Below are positions 48,624 through 57,831 of a DNA stretch of 64,000 nt, piece by piece. Below the pieces are notes generated by a model. It ran no database searches. It saw nothing but the letters and a program-made list of their open reading frames with translations, and was not told where the DNA came from. Within the stretch, counting starts at the first letter, position 1. Every line of letters starts with the position of its first letter. Made by a program: the position numbers and the translations under genes. Source of the stretch: Dechloromonas sp. UBA6271 (GTDB lineage: Bacteria; Pseudomonadota; Gammaproteobacteria; Burkholderiales; Rhodocyclaceae); contig DJUX01000060.1 in assembly GCA_002440665.1 (NCBI GenBank), positions 9,742-73,741 of the forward strand, given 5' to 3'.

Positions 48624-49495
48624 TGCGCGCCTCCGCTTGCCTTGGCCGCCGTGACTTCGAGTGGCTCATTGTTCTTGTGGCGATTGGCGGTCCACCATTG
48701 CAGCAGGTTGACCGCCAGCAGCAGGATGAAGGACAACGCCAGCATGACCACGGCCAGCGCCGTGGCGCCGAGTACGTCGTACTGTTCGAGCTTGGAGATG
48801 ATCAGCAGCGGCGTGATTTCGGAAATCAGCGGCAGGTTGCCGGCGATGAAGATTACCGAACCGTACTCACCGACCGCCCGGGCGAAAGCCAGCGCGAAAC
48901 CAGTGAGCAGGGCCGGGAAGATGGCGGGGAAAATCACTTTCACGAAAGTCTGCCAGCGCGAAGCGCCGAGCGAGGCCGCCGCCTCCTCGACTTCGGTTTC
49001 GATGTCCTCGATCACCGGCTGCAGGGTGCGCACGACGAAGGGCAAGGTGATGAAGGTCAGCGCGACGACAATGCCGAGCGGCGTGTAGGCGACCTTGATG
49101 CCGAGCGGCTCGATGAAGCGTCCCAGCCAGCCGTTGCCGGCGTAGAGCGTCGCCAGCGTGATGCCGGCAACGGCGGTCGGCAGCGCGAAGGGCAGATCGA
49201 CCAGCGCGTCGACGAAACGCTTGCCGGGGAAAGGGTAGCGCACGAGGATCCACGCGACAATCAGGCCAAAAAAGGCGTTGACCGCAGCCGCCAGGAAGGA
49301 GGCGCCGAAGGTCACGCGAAAAGCAGCCAGCGAACGTTCGCCGAGGGCGATGTCGATGATCTGCCCGAAGCCGAGTTCGGAGGCTTTCAAGACCATGCCG
49401 CCGAGCGGCAGCAGGATCAGCAGCGAGAGATAGACCAGCGTGTAGCCCAGCGCCAGGCCGAAGCCGGGCAGCACGCGGTGGGTTTTTGCAGCCAT
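48620..49495 (-). CDS. cysT: Sulfate ABC transporter permease
   Basis: The 291-residue permease (also called CysU) has six membrane helices and the EAA loop [21 protein letters not shown]. It forms a heterodimer with CysW. It begins 4 nt after the sbp stop region (stop at 49500), in the usual sbp-cysT-cysW-cysA order. Confidence 0.95.
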   Translation of the reverse strand: MAAKTHRVLPGFGLALGYTLVYLSLLILLPLGGMVLKASELGFGQIIDIALGERSLAAFRVTFGASFLAAAVNAFFGLIVAWILVRYPFPGKRFVDALVDLPFALPTAVAGITLATLYAGNGWLGRFIEPLGIKVAYTPLGIVVALTFITLPFVVRTLQPVIEDIETEVEEAAASLGASRWQTFVKVIFPAIFPALLTGFALAFARAVGEYGSVIFIAGNLPLISEITPLLIISKLEQYDVLGATALAVVMLALSFILLLAVNLLQWWTANRHKNNEPLEVTAAKASGGAQ

Positions 49496-49499
49496 TTAG

Positions 49500-50498
49500 T
49501 TACTTTGCGACATAGATCTGGTCGAAGCTGCCACCATCCTTGAAGTGGGTCGCGAAAGCCTTGTTGGCGCCGCCGAACACTTCGTCGACAGTGAATGTCT
49601 TGACCGGCGGGAAGAAGGCCGAATATTTCTTCAGGATGTCGGCATCACGCGGGCGCAGGTAGTTCTGCGCGGCGTTCTCCTGACCTTCCTTCGACCACAG
49701 GTATTCCAGGTAAGCCTGGGCCTGAGTGCGCGTGCCCTTCTTGTCGACCACCTTCTCGACCAGCGCAACCGGGAACTCGGTCTGCATGGTCAGGCTGGGA
49801 TAAACCACCTCGAACTCGCCCTTGCCGAATTCCTTGGCGATCATTTCGGCTTCGGACTCGAAGGTGATCAGCACGTCGCCCATCTTGCGCTGCATGAAGG
49901 TCGTCGTCGCGTCGCGGCCGCCGGCGGCGAACAGCGGCGCGTTCTTGAGCAGCTTGCCGAGGAATTCCTGCGCCTTCTGGTCATTGCCGCCCGGCTGCTT
50001 GAGCGCCCAGGCCCAGGCCGACAGGTAGGTGTTGCGGCCGTTGCCGGTGTTCTTCGGGTGCGGGATGATGATCTGGGTGCCCGGCGCCGCCAGGTCGTTC
50101 CAGTCCTTGATCCCCTTCGGGTTGCCCTTGCGCACGATGAAGACCATCGCCGAGGTGTAGGGCGAGGCGCTGTTCGGGAACTTCTTTGCCCAGTCCTTCG
50201 CTACCAGGCCCTTGTCGGCGAGGAATTCGATGTCGTTGGCCTGGTTCATGGTCACCACGTCGGCTTCCAGACCGTCGGCGACGGCGCGCACCTGCTTGGT
50301 CGAGCCGCCGTGTGATTGCTTGATGTCGACGATTTCGCCGGTCTTCGCCTTCCAGTGTTTCTGGAACAGCGGGTTGAAGTCCTTGTACACGTCGCGGGCG
50401 ACGTCGTAGGAGGCGTTGAGCAGGGTGACGTCGGCCAGCGCGGCGCTGGCGGCCAGGCCGAGCAGCAGGGCGGACAGGCTTTTGGAGATCTTTTTCAT
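49500..50498 (-). CDS. sbp: Sulfate-binding periplasmic protein
   Basis: The 332-residue protein has a signal peptide (SLSALLLGLAASAALA) and the sulfate-binding protein core: TLLNASYDVARDVYKDFN, QSHGGSTKQ and GLEADVVTMNQANDIEFL. It feeds sulfate to CysTWA. The ATG at 50498 (MKKISKSL) was chosen over an upstream in-frame ATG because it gives a clean signal peptide. The A/T-rich upstream region (50525-50580) contains TATAAC on the minus strand (top 50532-50537) as a -10 candidate. A CysB site is likely by family knowledge but was not identified. Confidence 0.93.
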   Translation of the reverse strand: MKKISKSLSALLLGLAASAALADVTLLNASYDVARDVYKDFNPLFQKHWKAKTGEIVDIKQSHGGSTKQVRAVADGLEADVVTMNQANDIEFLADKGLVAKDWAKKFPNSASPYTSAMVFIVRKGNPKGIKDWNDLAAPGTQIIIPHPKNTGNGRNTYLSAWAWALKQPGGNDQKAQEFLGKLLKNAPLFAAGGRDATTTFMQRKMGDVLITFESEAEMIAKEFGKGEFEVVYPSLTMQTEFPVALVEKVVDKKGTRTQAQAYLEYLWSKEGQENAAQNYLRPRDADILKKYSAFFPPVKTFTVDEVFGGANKAFATHFKDGGSFDQIYVAK

Positions 50499-50601
50499 GG
50501 CGCACCTCGGAGAATTGATGCGCATAATCTAGCCGAGGCCGTTATAACAACAAAGACGAAAAACGAATTTGTTTATTCTAAAATCCGCCCTGGCCAAATA
50601 G

Positions 50602-50630
50602 TTGACAGATCGACTCGGGTTTAATAAAGT
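50602..50630 (+). promoter_or_regulatory. Predicted promoter of the riboswitch-terC transcript
   Basis: A perfect TTGACA (50602-50607) and TAAAGT (50625-50630) are 17 bp apart, predicting a start near 50637, just before the riboswitch. Confidence 0.55.
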
Positions 50631-50638
50631 CTATCCAT

Positions 50639-50758
50639 CCCAAGGGGGAGTAGCTCCCAACCGGCGTGTCGTCATCACGAAGCTTCGGCTTCCGGCATCC
50701 GGGCAGCAGAACAGCGCTGCGAGCAAGACCTTTGCCGCGATGGCGAGGCTCCTTTGGC
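50639..50758 (+). promoter_or_regulatory. yybP-ykoY (manganese) riboswitch upstream of terC
   Basis: The conserved core of this class is visible in order: AAGGGGGAGTAGC (50642 on), GTCGTCATCACGA and GCAAGACCTTTGCCG (50723 on). The outer stem closes with CCAAGGGGG (50639-50647) pairing to CTCCTTTGG (50750-50758) over nine pairs including G-U. Downstream, ACGGC/GCCGT followed by TTGCTTTTT looks like a terminator expression platform, and an alternative CATTCC/GGAATG pairing embraces it. The class senses Mn2+ and often controls terC/alx-type genes, as here. Confidence 0.88.
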
Positions 50759-50823
50759 ATTCCACGGCTCTCGTCCATTGCGGCGCGGGCCGTTTGCTTT
50801 TTGGAATGCACGAAAGGAATTGT

Positions 50824-51792
50824 ATGGAAACCGTAGGCAGTCTGGGTTTGTGGGCCGGCTTCGCCGCCATCGTCGTGGTGATGCTGGCGATCGACCTCTT
50901 CGTCGTCGGCGGCGGCAAGGAGCACCGCGTCAGCTTCAGGGAGGCCGCCACTTGGTCGGTGGTCTGGATCGCCATTACGCTGGCCTTCGCCGGCGGCCTG
51001 TGGTGGTATCTCGACGGTGCCATGGGGCGCGAGATCGCCAATGCCAGGGCTCTTGAATTCATCACCGGCTACCTGATCGAGAAGGCGTTGGCGGTCGACA
51101 ACGTCTTCATCTGGCTGATGCTGTTCAGCTTCTTCGCGGTGCCGCTCGAACTGCAGAAGCGCGTGCTGCTCTACGGCGTGCTCGGCGCCATCATCATGCG
51201 CACCATCATGATCTTCGCCGGCGCCTGGCTGATTACCCAGTTTCACTGGATTCTCTACATCTTCGGCGCCTTCCTGCTGATCACCGGGGTCAAGATGTAC
51301 TGGTTCGCCGACGAGAAACCGGATCTCGAGAACAACAAGCTGGTCAAATGGCTGCGCGGCCACATGAAGATCACCACGGAATTCCATGGCCAACACTTTT
51401 TCATCTGGAAAAACGGCGTGCGTTACGCGACGCCGCTGTTCCTGGCGCTGGTGCTGGTCGAAGCCTCCGACCTGATCTTCGCCGTCGATTCGATCCCGGC
51501 CATCTTCGCGATCACCACCGACCCGTTCATCGTGCTGACCTCGAACATCTTCGCCATCCTCGGCCTGCGCGCCATGTACTTCCTGCTCGCCGGCGTCGCC
51601 GACCGCTTCTCGCTGCTCAAGTACGGTCTCGCCATCGTGCTGATGTTCATCGGCGTCAAGATGCTGCTGATCGACATCTACAAGATTCCGGTCGGCTTCT
51701 CGCTGGCCGTGGTCGCGGTGATCATCGGCGCCTCGGTGTGGGCTTCCCTGCGTAAGGAGGCCCGTGCCGGAAGAGGTTCAGTGGAGCGATGA
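50824..51792 (+). CDS. TerC/Alx-family membrane protein (manganese-linked)
   Basis: The 322-residue protein has about nine membrane helices and the family acidic motifs, [16 protein letters not shown] and [22 protein letters not shown]. Alx/TerC proteins are linked to Mn2+ export or metal loading of exported enzymes, which agrees with the upstream yybP-ykoY riboswitch. The ATG at 50824 follows AAAGGAA. The last 30 codons are duplicated after the restriction cassette at 58626-58710, and the present C-terminus ([10 protein letters not shown]) differs from the downstream copy (ARAGKG), so the 3' end was replaced by the insertion. Confidence 0.92.
   Translation: METVGSLGLWAGFAAIVVVMLAIDLFVVGGGKEHRVSFREAATWSVVWIAITLAFAGGLWWYLDGAMGREIANARALEFITGYLIEKALAVDNVFIWLMLFSFFAVPLELQKRVLLYGVLGAIIMRTIMIFAGAWLITQFHWILYIFGAFLLITGVKMYWFADEKPDLENNKLVKWLRGHMKITTEFHGQHFFIWKNGVRYATPLFLALVLVEASDLIFAVDSIPAIFAITTDPFIVLTSNIFAILGLRAMYFLLAGVADRFSLLKYGLAIVLMFIGVKMLLIDIYKIPVGFSLAVVAVIIGASVWASLRKEARAGRGSVER
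51696..51770 (+). repeat. Left copy of the terC 3'-end direct repeat
   Basis: The first 48 bp (51696-51743) are identical to 58626-58673, and the similarity continues to about 51770/58700 with four mismatches, all at synonymous third codon positions. The two copies are 6930 bp apart and bound the hsdRMS-HipA-HIRAN cassette. Confidence 0.93.
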
Positions 51793-51975
51793 CATCAAGC
51801 ATTTCGGGCAATTTTTTGGCGTTGACCGCAACCGGGTGCCGGACAGGCCCGGGGCTGGCGAGGCGAGAATAAAGCTCGTCCAACGGAAAGGCGCGTGGAT
51901 CGATTCGTCATGAAACGCTGCCCCCGACCCGCGCCAGCCTCTACAATGGCGAAATTGTGGAAACCGGTCGGGGCG

Positions 51976-54123
51976 ATGAACAAGAATGAAGCCTTCTCTC
52001 GCGTCATCATCGACGCCATGCTGGCCAGCCAGGGCTGGAACACCACGGACCCCAATGCGGTGCGCTATGAGGTTGTGCAGGGCGACGGCACCCGTGCCGA
52101 CTACGTGCTGTGTGATCGTCATGGCCGTTCATTGGCCGTCATCGAGGCCAAGCGCTATTCCATCAACCCCGCCGAAGCCGCCGAACAGGCCAGGGGCTAC
52201 GCCAAACAGATGGGCGTGCCCTATATCTTCCTTACCAATGGCAAGGAAGTCCTGTTCTGGGCGTGGGAACGCGAAGCTTTTCCCCACGCCGTCAAAACCT
52301 TCTTCAAGCAGGATGACCTTGAACGACGCTTCGCCACAAGCCAACTACGGCGTGACCCGCTTTCCATTCCCATCGACCTGAAGATCGCCGGCCGTGACTA
52401 CCAGCAGGAATGTATCCAGACATCCTGCAAGGAAATCAATCTGGGGCGCCGCAAACTGCTGCTGGAAATGGCCACCGGCACTGGCAAGACCCGAACCGCT
52501 GCCGCGCTCATCAAGCGCTTGTTCGAAGCCAACGCCATCACCCGCGTGCTGTTCCTCGTTGATCGCATTCCGCTGGCCAAGCAAACCGAAGACGCCTTCG
52601 CCGAGCATCTGCCCGATTACCCGGCCTATGTGCTGCGCGCCGGCCGCCGCTTTCAGGACGAAAAACGCATCACCATCACCACGCTGCAAAGCATGGTCAA
52701 TCTGTATGCCGATTACTCCTCGGGCTACTTCGACCTGGTCATTTCCGACGAGTGCCACCGCAGCATCTACGGCCAGTGGAGCGGCGTGCTCAAATACTTC
52801 GACGGCGTGCAGATCGGCCTCACCGCCACCCCCTGCGTCGCCAACTTCGACGGCATGGAAGGCGACGCCGAGGATAAACTGTTCGTCCGCGACACCCTGC
52901 GTTTCTTCGAGGTGGAGGCGCCCACCTTCTCCTACAAATTGAAGGACGCCATCCGCGACGGCGTACTCGCTCCCTACCAGATTTACCAGGCGAAGACCGT
53001 CAGGACTGCCGCCGAAGGTGGCTTTGAGGTCAAGCGGGGCGAGCTGGACTGGTCGGCCATGGATGCCGAAACGAGGGCAGAGTTCGATCTGCTGTTTGCC
53101 GATGCCGACCCCATCGTGATCGACCCGTCGGCCCTCGAACGCCGTTTCACCATTCCAGAACGCAACCGTGCCATCGTCCGCGAGTTCCGCGAGGTGCTGG
53201 AAAAGGGTTTTACCGACCACAAGGGCGTCGTGCGCATGCCGCTGATCGGCAAGACCATCGTCTTTGCCGTCAACAAGAAGCACGCCGAGACACTGGCGCG
53301 ACTCTTCGATGCCGAGTTTGCCCACAAGAAGCCATCTCCCGACATCCGCTTCGCCGATTACGTCGTATCCGGCGCCGGGCCGGACGACACCCTGGACGCC
53401 ATGGCGAAAATCCGCCGCTTCAAGAAAGAGCCGTTCCCGCAAATCCTTGTCTCGGTGAATATGCTCGATACTGGCTTCGATTGCCCGGAAGTCTGCAATC
53501 TGGTGTTCGCCCGCTTCACCCGTTCGGCCATTCTCTACCAGCAGATGCGTGGCCGGGGCACGCGCAAGACGAGCAAGAAACCCATCTTCACCATGTTCGA
53601 TTTCGTCGGCGTCTGCGACTACCACGGCGACGAAGACACCCTCGGCGGTGGTGGCCTCGTCATGGAGCCGAAGAAGAAAAAACACTACGAACCCAAGCGC
53701 CTGTTGTCGCTCGACATCGACGACCACATCGACCCCACTACCCGCGAATGGATCACGGTCGACGAGAACGGCAACATGCAGTTCCCCGCAGCTTCCGAGC
53801 AGAAGGCCGCGGCGTTGGGCGTCAAGTTCGAGGCGTGGCTGCTGATGCAAACCGGTCTCGACGCCGAACAGGAGCGCTGGCTGCGGATACTCGGCAGCCA
53901 GATACGGGCCAACGCCGACACCCTCGACGAAGTGATCCCCGAGCACTTCGCCTACTTTCACACCTTCTCCCAGATGGGCGGTCTGCGCGAGGCACAGCGG
54001 GTGTTTGCCAGCGCCGCCGCCCTGCAAACCCTGCTTGACAGCCTGAACGCCAGCCTGTTCGGGAAACCCGATTCAGATTCTGCGACCGGCGACGCATCAC
54101 AGCCCCGCCCGACCGCCCACTAA
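51976..54123 (+). CDS. hsdR: Type I restriction enzyme, R (motor/nuclease) subunit
   Basis: The 715-residue protein has an N-terminal PD-(D/E)xK nuclease (ADYVLCDRHGRSLAVIEAKRYS), the SF2 Walker A ATGTGKT (Lys171), ISDECHRSIYG (Asp258), motif III LTATP and the late helicase motif QMRGRGTR. It is of the shorter EcoEI-like type. It cleaves unmethylated DNA after ATP-driven translocation with HsdM and HsdS. ATG 51976 (MNKNEAF) follows GGGG; an in-frame ATG at 51946 is possible. The 183 bp before it holds no supported gene. Confidence 0.93.
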   Translation: MNKNEAFSRVIIDAMLASQGWNTTDPNAVRYEVVQGDGTRADYVLCDRHGRSLAVIEAKRYSINPAEAAEQARGYAKQMGVPYIFLTNGKEVLFWAWEREAFPHAVKTFFKQDDLERRFATSQLRRDPLSIPIDLKIAGRDYQQECIQTSCKEINLGRRKLLLEMATGTGKTRTAAALIKRLFEANAITRVLFLVDRIPLAKQTEDAFAEHLPDYPAYVLRAGRRFQDEKRITITTLQSMVNLYADYSSGYFDLVISDECHRSIYGQWSGVLKYFDGVQIGLTATPCVANFDGMEGDAEDKLFVRDTLRFFEVEAPTFSYKLKDAIRDGVLAPYQIYQAKTVRTAAEGGFEVKRGELDWSAMDAETRAEFDLLFADADPIVIDPSALERRFTIPERNRAIVREFREVLEKGFTDHKGVVRMPLIGKTIVFAVNKKHAETLARLFDAEFAHKKPSPDIRFADYVVSGAGPDDTLDAMAKIRRFKKEPFPQILVSVNMLDTGFDCPEVCNLVFARFTRSAILYQQMRGRGTRKTSKKPIFTMFDFVGVCDYHGDEDTLGGGGLVMEPKKKKHYEPKRLLSLDIDDHIDPTTREWITVDENGNMQFPAASEQKAAALGVKFEAWLLMQTGLDAEQERWLRILGSQIRANADTLDEVIPEHFAYFHTFSQMGGLREAQRVFASAAALQTLLDSLNASLFGKPDSDSATGDASQPRPTAH

Positions 54124-54139
54124 GCCCCAAGGATTCTCC

Positions 54140-55762
54140 ATGCCCTTAACCCCCGACATGCGCCGGGCGATTGACCAGATTCGCGACTACCTCTTCGGTG
54201 GCGGCTACCCCGACCCCGTCAGCAACGCCGAGCAACTCTCTTTCCTGTTCTTTTTCTACCTGGTGGAAGGCATCGATGCCGAGAACAAAATGAAGGCCAA
54301 GGTGTTGAAGCAGCCCTATGAAAGCCTGTTCGCGGGCGACTGGCAGATACGCAACCCGCTGAATGCCGAGGCCGGACAAATGACCATCCCGCGTGACCGC
54401 TTCCGCTGGTCGGTGTGGGCCAAGGGCTTGTCGGGCGAGGCGCTGGTTCGCTTCCTGCGCGACGAAGTGTTCGCCTTCTTCGCCGAAATGGGCGAGGCGG
54501 CGGCCCACAACTTCATGGATGGCGCCCGGCTGGCCATCATCGACCCGACAGTGCTTACCCAGGTCGTCAATCTCGTCGATGGCCTGCGCCTCGATGCGGC
54601 CGATGCCGACACGAAGGGCGACCTCTTCGAGCACGTCCTGCGCCAGATCCGCCAGGCCGGCGAGTTGGGCCAGTTCCGCACGCCGCGTCATGTGATTCGC
54701 AGCATCGTCGACATCATCGACCCCAAGATCGGCGAAACCATCTACGACCCGGCCGCCGGCACCGCCGGCTTCCTGGTCGCCGCCTACAACCACATCCGTC
54801 TCGCCAACTCGTCGCCCGCTGCCACGGTCGACGTCGAAATCGACGGCAAAATGCAGAAGCGCGGCCTCGGCGACCGGCTCTCCGCCGCCCAGAACGCAGC
54901 CCTGCAAGCGGCCACCTTCTACGGCAACGACGTCGACCCGAAAATGGTGCGTCTGGCCACCATGAATCTGACCCTGCGCGGGCTGGTCAACGTCCGCGTG
55001 CTGCTGCGCAACGTGCTGACCAGCAACCTCGACAACGAGAAGAAGGAACAACTTGGCCTGCCCGCCGAGGGCTACCACGTCATCCTCGCCAATCCGCCGT
55101 TCGCCGGGCGCGTCGACAAGGATCGGGTCGTCGAGGAAGTGCGGGTCGGCACCAGCACGGCGACCGAACTCCTGTTCCTCAAATACATGATGGACAACTT
55201 GCGCCCCGGTGGCCGCTGCGGCGTCATCGTGCCCGAAGGCGTGCTGTTCGGTTCAACAGGCGCCCACAAGGAACTGCGCCGCCAACTGATCGAGAACAAC
55301 CGCGTCGAGGCCGTGCTGTCGCTGCCCGGCGGCGTCTTCCAGCCGTATTCGGGGGTCAAGACTTCGGTGCTCTTCTTCAGGAAGGGCGGCAGCACCGACC
55401 AGGTGCTGTTCCTGCATGCCGACAACGACGGCTACAAGCTGGATGCCAACCACGACACGCCCGTCGAAGCCGACGACCTGCCCGGCCTTGTCGCGGTCTA
55501 CCGCGAAAAAGAGGCAAATTTCGCCGCCTGGCAGGTTCGCGACCCGGCCGCCGAATGGACGGCGCAATGGTGGTTTGCCGATGCGGCCACGCTGCGGGTG
55601 AATGACTTCAATCTGTCGGCCGGACGCTACCGGCCCATGAGCCAGTCGGCGGTAGAGCATCGCGACCCACGGGAAATTCTGGATGAACTGGCGGCGATTG
55701 AGGCCGAGATTGTTGAGGAAGTGGAGGCGTTGCGGGCTGCGTTGACGGAGCAAGCTGCGTGA
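54140..55762 (+). CDS. hsdM: Type I restriction-modification methyltransferase, M subunit
   Basis: The 540-residue N6-adenine methyltransferase has the N-terminal HsdM helical domain (residues about 5-135), SAM motif I YDPAAGTAGFLVAA (from about residue 202) and catalytic NPPF (Asn318). A C-terminal helix (DELAAIEAEIVEEVEALRAAL) contacts HsdS. It begins 17 nt after hsdR. Its stop overlaps the hsdS GTG start (GTGA). Confidence 0.96.
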   Translation: MPLTPDMRRAIDQIRDYLFGGGYPDPVSNAEQLSFLFFFYLVEGIDAENKMKAKVLKQPYESLFAGDWQIRNPLNAEAGQMTIPRDRFRWSVWAKGLSGEALVRFLRDEVFAFFAEMGEAAAHNFMDGARLAIIDPTVLTQVVNLVDGLRLDAADADTKGDLFEHVLRQIRQAGELGQFRTPRHVIRSIVDIIDPKIGETIYDPAAGTAGFLVAAYNHIRLANSSPAATVDVEIDGKMQKRGLGDRLSAAQNAALQAATFYGNDVDPKMVRLATMNLTLRGLVNVRVLLRNVLTSNLDNEKKEQLGLPAEGYHVILANPPFAGRVDKDRVVEEVRVGTSTATELLFLKYMMDNLRPGGRCGVIVPEGVLFGSTGAHKELRRQLIENNRVEAVLSLPGGVFQPYSGVKTSVLFFRKGGSTDQVLFLHADNDGYKLDANHDTPVEADDLPGLVAVYREKEANFAAWQVRDPAAEWTAQWWFADAATLRVNDFNLSAGRYRPMSQSAVEHRDPREILDELAAIEAEIVEEVEALRAALTEQAA

Positions 55763-56886
55763 CGCACTGGCGGACATTTCCTCTGGGTACTGCCATTGAG
55801 TTGGCCTATGGCAAGAGTCTGCCCAAAGGTAGCCGCGTGGAAGGCGGAAGCATCCCCGTCTATGGTTCCAATGGGATAACGGGCTGGCACGATACGGCTG
55901 TGGTCAATGGCCCAACAGTTATCGTTGGCCGCAAAGGTAGTGCTGGTGCTGTGCAGTTTGTTGATGGCCCGTGCTTCCCGATTGACACCACCTACTATGC
56001 TCGCCCACGAGAGGGCTTCGAGTTCGACATCAAGTTTCTGTATTACCTTCTTCGGCAACTCGACCTCTCGCGCTTGAAAACGGCAACAGGCGTTCCCGGC
56101 CTTACGAGAGAAGACGCATACAGGGAGACGATTTTTGTCCCGCCACTCCCCGAGCAACGCCGCATCGTTGATCTGCTTTCCCGTGCCGAGGGCATCGTTC
56201 GCCTGCGGTGGGAGGCCGAGAAGAAAGCCGCCGAACTCATCCCGGCGCTGTTCCTCGACATGTTCGGCAACCCGGCGACAAATCCGAAGGGGTGGCCTGT
56301 TAAGTTGTTAGGCGAACTCGCAGCAAGTGAGAAATATGCGATCAAGGCTGGGCCTTTCGGGTCTGCGTTGAAAAAGGAAATGTATGTTCCCACCGGCTAC
56401 AAAATCTACGGCCAAGAACAAGTAATCCGAGATGATCTGTCCTATGGGGACTATTACATTGACGACTCCAAGTATCGGGAACTTGAAAGTTGCAAAATAC
56501 AAACGCACGACCTGCTGATTAGTCTTGTTGGGACATTTGGGAAAATCAGTGTCGTCCCAGAAGCCTTTCAGCCCGGCATTATTAACCCACGGCTAATGAA
56601 GATCACTCTCGACCGCTCACAGATTCTGCCAAGATTCTTGAAGGCTTTGCTCACCGGAAACACAATGCGTGCTCGTATTGAAGACCGCTCCCATGGTGGG
56701 ACGATGAGCATCGTTAATGTTGGAATCATGAAGTCATTGGAGATATTTGTTCCACCTCTGGCGTTGCAAAGCCAGTTTGTTGCGAATGCGGATGCAATGC
56801 TTTCTGTCCAAACTCAGCAGTCCGCCGCTACCACCAAGGCTCAAGCCACCTTTGATGCCTTACTGGCACAGGCGTTCAGCGCGTAA
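55759..56886 (+). CDS. hsdS: Type I restriction-modification specificity subunit
   Basis: The 375-residue protein starts at GTG 55759 and has two target recognition domains (residues about 1-130 and 175-350), each followed by a conserved helix: PPLPEQRRIVDLLSRAEGIV after the first and PPLALQSQFVANADAML after the second. It decides the bipartite DNA site recognised by the complex. The second domain has lower GC than the first, as expected of exchanged recognition domains. The site cannot be predicted from sequence alone. Confidence 0.93.
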   Translation: MTHWRTFPLGTAIELAYGKSLPKGSRVEGGSIPVYGSNGITGWHDTAVVNGPTVIVGRKGSAGAVQFVDGPCFPIDTTYYARPREGFEFDIKFLYYLLRQLDLSRLKTATGVPGLTREDAYRETIFVPPLPEQRRIVDLLSRAEGIVRLRWEAEKKAAELIPALFLDMFGNPATNPKGWPVKLLGELAASEKYAIKAGPFGSALKKEMYVPTGYKIYGQEQVIRDDLSYGDYYIDDSKYRELESCKIQTHDLLISLVGTFGKISVVPEAFQPGIINPRLMKITLDRSQILPRFLKALLTGNTMRARIEDRSHGGTMSIVNVGIMKSLEIFVPPLALQSQFVANADAMLSVQTQQSAATTKAQATFDALLAQAFSA

Positions 56887-56892
56887 GTCGCT

Positions 56893-57831
56893 ATGACCAG
56901 CAACCTATTCCCTGTGTTTTCCATTTCCAGTGACCAGATCGTTGGCGACGAACAACTGGGCAGCAAAGAAAAGTTCTGGTTCAGGCAAGGCGGAAGCCTT
57001 TGGCTGTTCAAGGAAGTCCGCGTAATCGAAAAATCTGGTGTGTTTGTGCCAACCGGCGAAGATTGGGCTGAAAAAGTGGCGGCAGAAATCGCCCACTTGA
57101 TGAACATCCCGGCGGCCACTGTTGAACTGGCAGAGTTTCAAGGGCGTTGGGGTTGTGCTTCCCTCAACTTCACTTCGCCGGCACAGCAGTTGATGCACGG
57201 GAATGAGGTTATGGCGGGTTATCTGAAAGGCTATGACCCTGAAATGCGTTTTCAGCAGTCCAGCCATACCGTGGAAAACATCATCAAGGCAATCAGAGCC
57301 ATGTTTCCAAAGGCCAATGAGCATCGCACCGTGCTGCGGCAGTTGGCCAGTTATCTGGTGTTGGATGCGCTGATTGGCAATACGGATCGCCATCACGAAA
57401 ACTGGGGCTTGCTTTGGCAGGTGCTGGTAAATATTGACGAGGTTAGCGAAGCAGCGCGCCTTGAAAAGCAATACGACATCGCGCCCAGTTTTGACCATGC
57501 CTCATCGCTTGGCAGGGAACTGCTTGACGAAAAGCGGGCCGATATTCTGCGACGCGGGGCGGTTGAGGCTTATGTTCGGAAGGGCAAAGGTGGCATTTTC
57601 TTCCCGGATGGAAAGCGAGGGGCAAACCCCCTTGAACTGGTAGAATCAACGGCTAATGATCACCCGGATTATTTCCAGCCAACTTTGGCTGCATTGCGCG
57701 GCGTTCCGCTTGCAAAACTAACCGACATTTTGGACCGTGTGCCGCATGACAGGATCAGCAATGATGCCTGTGCCTTTGCCAAGGAAATGCTGCGGGTGGC
57801 TTACGAAAGTTTGAGGAGGATTGGTTCATGA
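56893..57831 (+). CDS. HipA-like serine kinase lacking the N-terminal subdomain
   Basis: The 312-residue protein carries the HipA/PI3K-like catalytic loop IGNTDRHHENWG (Asp165, Asn170) and a DFG-like metal site SFDHASSLG (Asp201), with an ATP-binding strand WLFKEVR near residue 45. It lacks the HipA N-subdomain (about 100 residues), like HipT of split HipBST systems. It starts 6 nt after hsdS and overlaps the next gene by 4 nt (ATGA at 57828). HipA-type kinases phosphorylate tRNA synthetases; the target here is unknown. GC is clearly lower than in hsdR and hsdM. Confidence 0.82.
   Translation: MTSNLFPVFSISSDQIVGDEQLGSKEKFWFRQGGSLWLFKEVRVIEKSGVFVPTGEDWAEKVAAEIAHLMNIPAATVELAEFQGRWGCASLNFTSPAQQLMHGNEVMAGYLKGYDPEMRFQQSSHTVENIIKAIRAMFPKANEHRTVLRQLASYLVLDALIGNTDRHHENWGLLWQVLVNIDEVSEAARLEKQYDIAPSFDHASSLGRELLDEKRADILRRGAVEAYVRKGKGGIFFPDGKRGANPLELVESTANDHPDYFQPTLAALRGVPLAKLTDILDRVPHDRISNDACAFAKEMLRVAYESLRRIGS

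Noticed and set aside
46718..51832. 15-base match GGCGTTGACCGCAAC at 46718-46732 and 51818-51832
   Set aside because: Matches of 14-15 bases are expected by chance in a GC-rich 64-kb window. There is no conserved flank or third good copy.
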